Shown here: positions 60,696-64,000 of the stretch, one piece after another
Layout of the letters: the number at the start of each line of letters is the position of its first letter
How positions within the stretch are numbered: the stretch's first letter is position 1
NCBI RefSeq assembly: GCF_039533965.1
Contig: NZ_BAAAUN010000001.1
Span: forward strand, 3,786,448-3,850,447
Direction: 5' to 3'
Length of the DNA: 64,000 bases
Source: Microbacterium luteolum
GTDB taxonomy: Bacteria > Actinomycetota > Actinomycetes > Actinomycetales > Microbacteriaceae
The notes under the pieces: generated by a model
Database searches by the model: none
The model's input: only the letters and a program-made list of their open reading frames with translations
What the model was told of the DNA's origin: nothing
Made by a program: the position numbers and the translations under genes

Positions 60696-60709
60696 GGGAC
60701 GTTCGACCC
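60696..60709 (+). promoter_or_regulatory. DosR-like box ahead of small protein/flavodoxin operon
   Basis: GGGACGTTCGACCC, one base from the consensus, 17 bp after the kinase stop and 69 bp before the ATG at 60779. Confidence 0.7.
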
Positions 60710-60778
60710 TGCGTCCGAAACGGTGACGGGAAACGATGTGTGACATCGCGGGAACCACATCGCCGCACAAGGAGCATC

Positions 60779-60898
60779 ATGAACGACACCAGTTTCGTCA
60801 TCCGCCCACCGCTTTCCGTCGGTCCGGCCGACCTGCAGCTTCCGCCCACGCAGCCGATCGACCTCACCGATCTGATCCCGGCGGAGGCGGGGCGGTGA
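60779..60898 (+). CDS. 39-residue small protein of the DosR-like block
   Basis: Begins after a strong AAGGAG site; encodes MNDTSFVIRPPLSVGPADLQ and ends in PIDLTDLIPAEAGR. Pro/Leu/Asp-rich, no Cys, no membrane segment. Its stop overlaps the flavodoxin start (GTGA), and a DosR-like box lies upstream. These signals make it a real gene. Perhaps a partner or regulator of the flavodoxin-domain protein. Confidence 0.65.
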   Translation: MNDTSFVIRPPLSVGPADLQLPPTQPIDLTDLIPAEAGR

Positions 60899-61473
60899 CC
60901 ACCGACCATCCGCAAGAACCGGGTCCGACGGTGACCATCGTGTTCGAATCGCTGTTCGGCAGCACGCGGCAGGTGGCAGAGGCCATCGCGGACGGAATCC
61001 GGGAGACCACCCCCGTGTCGGTGATGTCCGTTGTCGATGCACCCGCCCTCACTGACTGCGACGTCCTGGTCGTCGGCGCGCCGACGCACGCGCATTCGCT
61101 GAGTCGGCCTGCATCCCGGACGGAAGCCGAAAGCTGGGCACGCGACCCGGCGAAACATCTGCGGTTCGAAGGGGACAGCCGCGCCACCGGAGTGAGGGAG
61201 TGGATCGACCGCTGCCCGTCCCCGCGGATCGGCTACGTCGCGTTCGACACCCGCGTCGACATGCCGCGGATCTTCACCGGCTCGGCAGCTTCCGCGATCG
61301 CGAAGCGGCTGAGAAAGCACGACCTACGCGAGGTCGTCCCCTCGGAGAGCTTTCTCGTCGACAAGGACAGTCATCTGCTGCCGGCGGAGATCGACCGTGC
61401 ACGTCGCTGGGGGCGCGCGATCGCAAGCGCCGTAGCGGCGTCGGCGCGTCCGGAGACTTCGATGAAGCGATGA
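60895..61473 (+). CDS. Flavodoxin-domain protein
   Basis: 192 residues from GTG 60895. Flavodoxin-like fold: TIVFESLFGSTRQVAEAIADGI (about 13-34) is the FMN-phosphate loop (S-x-F/Y-G-S/T-T), and VLVVGAPTHAHSLSRP the second FMN loop. There is no iron or thiol motif, so it is probably an electron carrier or NAD(P)H-linked FMN protein. Coupled to the 39-residue gene. Confidence 0.85.
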   Translation: MTTDHPQEPGPTVTIVFESLFGSTRQVAEAIADGIRETTPVSVMSVVDAPALTDCDVLVVGAPTHAHSLSRPASRTEAESWARDPAKHLRFEGDSRATGVREWIDRCPSPRIGYVAFDTRVDMPRIFTGSAASAIAKRLRKHDLREVVPSESFLVDKDSHLLPAEIDRARRWGRAIASAVAASARPETSMKR

Positions 61474-61539
61474 CCGCGAGCGGGAGGCGGCAGTCGCACG
61501 TTGTCTCGCCGGCGTTCTGACCCATGGAGTCGTCGCGGA

Positions 61540-61553
61540 AGGACCTTCGACCC
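61540..61553 (+). promoter_or_regulatory. DosR-like box ahead of alcohol dehydrogenase gene
   Basis: AGGACCTTCGACCC, one base from the consensus, 59 bp before the ATG at 61613. Confidence 0.65.
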
Positions 61554-61612
61554 GTTGGCTGGTGCCCACCCGCGAAAGACTTCCGTCGTACGAATCCCGT
61601 CAAGGAGGAATG

Positions 61613-62671
61613 ATGCGAGCAGCAGTTGTCACAGAATTCGGTTCGCCGGCGCACGTCGAGGAGCGCCCGATCCCGCAGCCCGGTCCCGGACAAGTTCTGG
61701 TCCGCCTCGAGACGTGCGGGCTGTGCCACACCGATATCCATGCCATGCACGGAGACTGGCCGGTGAAGCCGAGTCTTCCTCTGGTTCCCGGGCACGAAGG
61801 CGTGGGGATCATCGAGCAGCTCGGAGACGGGGTGACGAACCGCACGATCGGGCAGCGGGTCGCGATGCCGTGGCTCGGACACGCGTGCGGCGAGTGTCGG
61901 TTCTGCATCGACGGCCGCGAGAACCTCTGCGAGCAGCAGTACAACAACGGCTACGCCGTGGACGGCGGATTCGGCGAGTACATGCTGGCCGACTCGCGTT
62001 TCGCCACCCCGGTTCCCGACGGCGTCACCGCACTCGACGCCGCACCCCTCACCTGCGCGGGAGTCACGACGTACGCAGCGATCAAGAACGCGCGCGTCAC
62101 CCCAGGAGAAACCGTCGTGATCTTCGGTGTCGGGGGACTCGGACACCTCGCCGTGCAGTACGCCCGCCTCGTGGGGGCGAAAGTCATCGCGGTGGATGTC
62201 ACGGACGAGAAGCTGGAGCTGGCATCCGAGCTCGGCGCGGATCACGTCGTCAACGCGCGCAACGTGGATCCGATCGAGCAGATCCGGAGTCTCGGAGGAG
62301 CGGACGTGGCCGTGGTTCTCGCCGTCGCACCCACCGTCTTCGATCAGGCATTCACTTCACTGAATCGGGGAGGTCGACTGGTTCTCGTCTCCCTGCCCGC
62401 CGGCGGCGAGCTGACCGTGCCGATCTTCGACACCGTGCTCAAGGGCATCAGCATCATCGGCTCCATCGTCGGTACCCGGCAGGACCTCGCCGAAGTCTTC
62501 GCCCTGCATGCCGCCGGACGCACCAGGGTCGTCACGGAGACGCGCGAACTGCAGCAGGTGAACTCGTCCGTCGACGAGGTGCTCGCCGGTACGGTGCCCG
62601 CTCGACTCGTGTTCCAGTACCACACGGCGGACGTCGTGCCGTTCTCAGCGTCAGCACTCGCCGCCCGGTGA
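61613..62671 (+). CDS. Zinc-dependent alcohol dehydrogenase (AdhP type)
   Basis: 352 residues. Medium-chain dehydrogenase: catalytic zinc ligands Cys in TCGLCHTDIHAMHGDW and His in PGHEGVG, structural zinc Cys cluster in HACGECRFCIDGRENLC, and NAD-binding GVGGLGHLAVQYARLVG (about 165-181). Oxidises alcohols or reduces aldehydes, regenerating NAD+ under oxygen limitation. Two tandem ATGs follow AAGGAGG (61602-61608); the second (61613) has the better spacing. Confidence 0.92.
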   Translation: MRAAVVTEFGSPAHVEERPIPQPGPGQVLVRLETCGLCHTDIHAMHGDWPVKPSLPLVPGHEGVGIIEQLGDGVTNRTIGQRVAMPWLGHACGECRFCIDGRENLCEQQYNNGYAVDGGFGEYMLADSRFATPVPDGVTALDAAPLTCAGVTTYAAIKNARVTPGETVVIFGVGGLGHLAVQYARLVGAKVIAVDVTDEKLELASELGADHVVNARNVDPIEQIRSLGGADVAVVLAVAPTVFDQAFTSLNRGGRLVLVSLPAGGELTVPIFDTVLKGISIIGSIVGTRQDLAEVFALHAAGRTRVVTETRELQQVNSSVDEVLAGTVPARLVFQYHTADVVPFSASALAAR

Positions 62672-62732
62672 GGCGTGAGTAGTGGCGCTGAGCTGAGTGT
62701 TTGGCACAGGCGTGCAGCAGGTCCACCGAACA

Positions 62733-62762
62733 GAAAGCCCCCGGCACCCGCCGGGGGCTTTC
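62733..62762. terminator. Bidirectional terminator after the alcohol dehydrogenase gene
   Basis: Stem GAAAGCCCCCGGC/GCCGGGGGCTTTC with ACCC loop and a T-rich end, between converging ADH and NTF2-like genes. It closes the DosR-like block. Confidence 0.9.
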
Positions 62763-62777
62763 TTCTTCCTCCGGGGC

Positions 62778-63164
62778 TCAGCCCCAGAAGAGGTCCTCTG
62801 CATCCTGGTCCTCGCTGATCAGCCAGATCTCCGCGATCCGATCGCCCTCGACGCGGAACACGTCGACGCCGTGCTGGTCGAGATCTGCAGCACCTTCGCG
62901 CCGGGCCGTGAACCGCACGGTCGTGGCGACGAGCTGACCGCTCTCCGTCGCGGACTCGGTCTCGAGCGCGAAGGTTCCGCCGCTCAGCTCCATGAATGCA
63001 CCCAGATGCGCAAGGACCGCGTCCGGCCCCACGTGATCGCCCGAGCGCTGGTTGGCGCCCGGCTGATGCCACACCACGTCATCCGCGAGTGTCGCGACCA
63101 GCGCATCCATGTCTCCCGCCGCGATTGCGGCTCCGTACTGTCCCACCACGTCGATCGCCGACAT
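62778..63164 (-). CDS. NTF2-like/SnoaL-fold protein
   Basis: 128 residues from ATG 63164 (GGAGG site). NTF2-like cone fold (DVVGQYGAAIAAGDMDALVATLADDVVWHQPGAN). Members include polyketide cyclases, epoxide hydrolases and ketosteroid isomerases, but the catalytic residues are not conserved enough to name a substrate. Divergent from the HxlR regulator, its probable controller. Confidence 0.82.
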   Translation of the reverse strand: MSAIDVVGQYGAAIAAGDMDALVATLADDVVWHQPGANQRSGDHVGPDAVLAHLGAFMELSGGTFALETESATESGQLVATTVRFTARREGAADLDQHGVDVFRVEGDRIAEIWLISEDQDAEDLFWG

Positions 63165-63252
63165 GTTCGTCCTCCGCTTCTGCTCGGTACCCTGAGATTC
63201 CACCGTGTCGAGGCGGGCATGGTTACTTCAACGTCACCAGGAGGAGCGCCGG

Positions 63253-63630
63253 ATGACAACCGAGTGGACGGTGTTCTCCGCCCAGTGCCCATCGCGTCGT
63301 TCGCTGGCTCGCATTGCGAACAAGTGGACGGCGATGATCGTCGTTCTGCTCCATGAGCGCCCCCGACGCTTCGGGGAGCTTCACCGGGACGTGGACGGGA
63401 TCACCAAGAAGGTCCTGGCCGACACCCTCCGCGCACTGGAGCGCGACGGGATGGTCGAGCGCGTCGCTCATGCCGACGGTTATGCCCGCTATCGGCTCAC
63501 GGCGCTCGGCCACACTCTGCATGAGCCGCTCAGAGCCCTTCAGGTCTGGGCGGAGTCTCACGTCGAGGACGTGATCGACGCACAGGATCGCTACGACGCC
63601 GCTGTCGACGACCAGACCCTGGCGCCCTGA
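63253..63630 (+). CDS. HxlR-family transcriptional regulator
   Basis: 125 residues. Winged-helix HxlR fold with the conserved N-terminal Cys in FSAQCPSRRSLARIANKWTAMIVVLL (about Cys12), often a thiol/aldehyde or quinone sensor, and the HTH LHRDVDGITKKVLADTLRALERDGMV. Probably represses the divergent NTF2-like gene until a reactive compound modifies the Cys. Confidence 0.88.
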   Translation: MTTEWTVFSAQCPSRRSLARIANKWTAMIVVLLHERPRRFGELHRDVDGITKKVLADTLRALERDGMVERVAHADGYARYRLTALGHTLHEPLRALQVWAESHVEDVIDAQDRYDAAVDDQTLAP

Positions 63631-63697
63631 GGCAGACGCCCCGGGGGAGCACCCTGACGCGGGAATCAGTGCGACACGCCCGGCGGTCAGGCTGGAT

Positions 63698-63726
63698 TTG
63701 CCCGATCCCCGGGATCCGCGTAACTT
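63698..63726 (+). promoter_or_regulatory. Possible upstream rRNA-operon promoter
   Basis: TTGCCC (63698-63703), 17 bp, TAACTT (63721-63726). A second, more distal promoter is common ahead of actinobacterial rRNA operons, but the -10 match is moderate. Confidence 0.35.
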
Positions 63727-63873
63727 ATTACTTGTTCGCCCCAAACGGTTGAGCGGAGGTCCTCGGACCGGCTCCCGTCAAGCATCGAACACCTCCCGAA
63801 TCCCGAACCTCTTCACGAGTGCTCAGGATGAAGGAACTGCCTCGTGCCCACGAGCAGGTCGCCGGAAGGCGAT

Positions 63874-63901
63874 TTGACACCGGGAACGAGATCAGTAAGA
63901 T
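63874..63901 (+). promoter_or_regulatory. rRNA-operon promoter
   Basis: TTGACA (63874-63879), 16-bp spacer, TAAGAT (63896-63901): a strong housekeeping promoter in an otherwise gene-free 370-bp stretch leading to the window edge. Confidence 0.75.
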
Positions 63902-64000
63902 AGAGAAGTTGCCCTTCGGGCCTGGCTGTGATGGCTGGGTCGTGGGAGCATCCGATCCTTGAGAACTCAACAGCGTGCACTTGTCAAATGCCAAATTATC
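63902..64000 (+). other. rRNA operon leader (16S gene starts beyond the window)
   Basis: Contains TTGAGAACTCAA (63959-63970) followed by CAGCGTGCACTTGTC, a conserved antitermination/processing segment just ahead of 16S rRNA genes in Microbacteriaceae. No coding sequence is seen from 63631 to 64000. Confidence 0.8.

Noticed and set aside
50375..62762. Genomic island with att repeats at tRNA-Ala
   Set aside because: No second copy of the tRNA 3' end and no integrase were found in the window.
63728..63994. 88-codon minus-strand frame near the right edge
   Set aside because: Lies across the rRNA promoter and leader and has no coding features.

Overview
This window is chromosomal DNA from a high-GC actinobacterium, most likely Microbacterium or a close relative in the Microbacteriaceae. 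The basis is GC-rich third codon positions, Lsr2, a WXG100 protein, a CIRCE-controlled stand-alone groEL, a C50 carotenoid operon, DUF3027 and DUF3263 proteins, an REase_MTES_1575-like domain and an actinobacterial rRNA leader at the right edge. The genus is inferred from gene content, not from a marker comparison.

Layout. 1-4800: two divergent Tat-type secreted proteins, a thioester/LAxTG surface protein and an ECF sigma factor fused to a zinc-finger, membrane and Ig-like extension. 4800-14640: an aldo/keto reductase, an ABC transporter/two-component operon, HMCES/YedK, YjbR, MsrB, a nitroreductase-like protein and small conserved actinobacterial genes. 14660-16430: groL with two CIRCE operators and a terminator. 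16460-28280: WXG100, a two-component system, a CPBP protease, an XPB helicase pair, a cold-shock protein, DUF3027, SerC, a DtxR regulator and an M23 peptidase. 28281-28510: a probable structured small RNA or mini-gene with a perfect terminator. 29150-37900: tRNA-Arg and the operon idi-crtE-crtB-crtI-crtYe-crtYf-crtEb-mmpL, divergent from a MarR regulator (CrtR-like). 37900-42310: lsr2, a guanidine-III riboswitch with a Gdx/SugE exporter, an acetate-type symporter with its GAF-LuxR neighbour, and an O6-alkylguanine transferase homologue without its catalytic cysteine. 42487-46206: a very large DUF4011/SF1 helicase-like protein with degenerate ATPase motifs. 46400-50500: MscL, FmdB, 5-formyl-THF cyclo-ligase, GalU, GNAT and tRNA-Ala.

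50580-61500 is the most coherent accessory block. It carries a P-type ATPase, three universal stress proteins, two pyridoxamine-oxidase-fold proteins, phosphoketolase, a DevR/DosR-like regulator, a DevS/DosS-like double-GAF kinase, a 39-residue small protein, a flavodoxin-domain protein and a zinc alcohol dehydrogenase. Six near-identical 14-bp sites (GGGACCTTCGACCC type) sit 34-70 bp ahead of these genes, so this looks like a compact DosR-type hypoxia/redox/NO regulon. Phosphoketolase and alcohol dehydrogenase would serve fermentative metabolism, and the USP, flavodoxin and PNPOx-fold proteins stress survival.

The window closes with an NTF2-like protein, an HxlR regulator and the promoter and leader of an rRNA operon whose 16S gene lies just beyond 64000. 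A recurrent theme is a TANNNT -10 box exactly 6-7 nt ahead of the start codon (at least eight genes), indicating many leaderless transcripts. No CRISPR array, insertion sequence, integrase or phage gene was seen.
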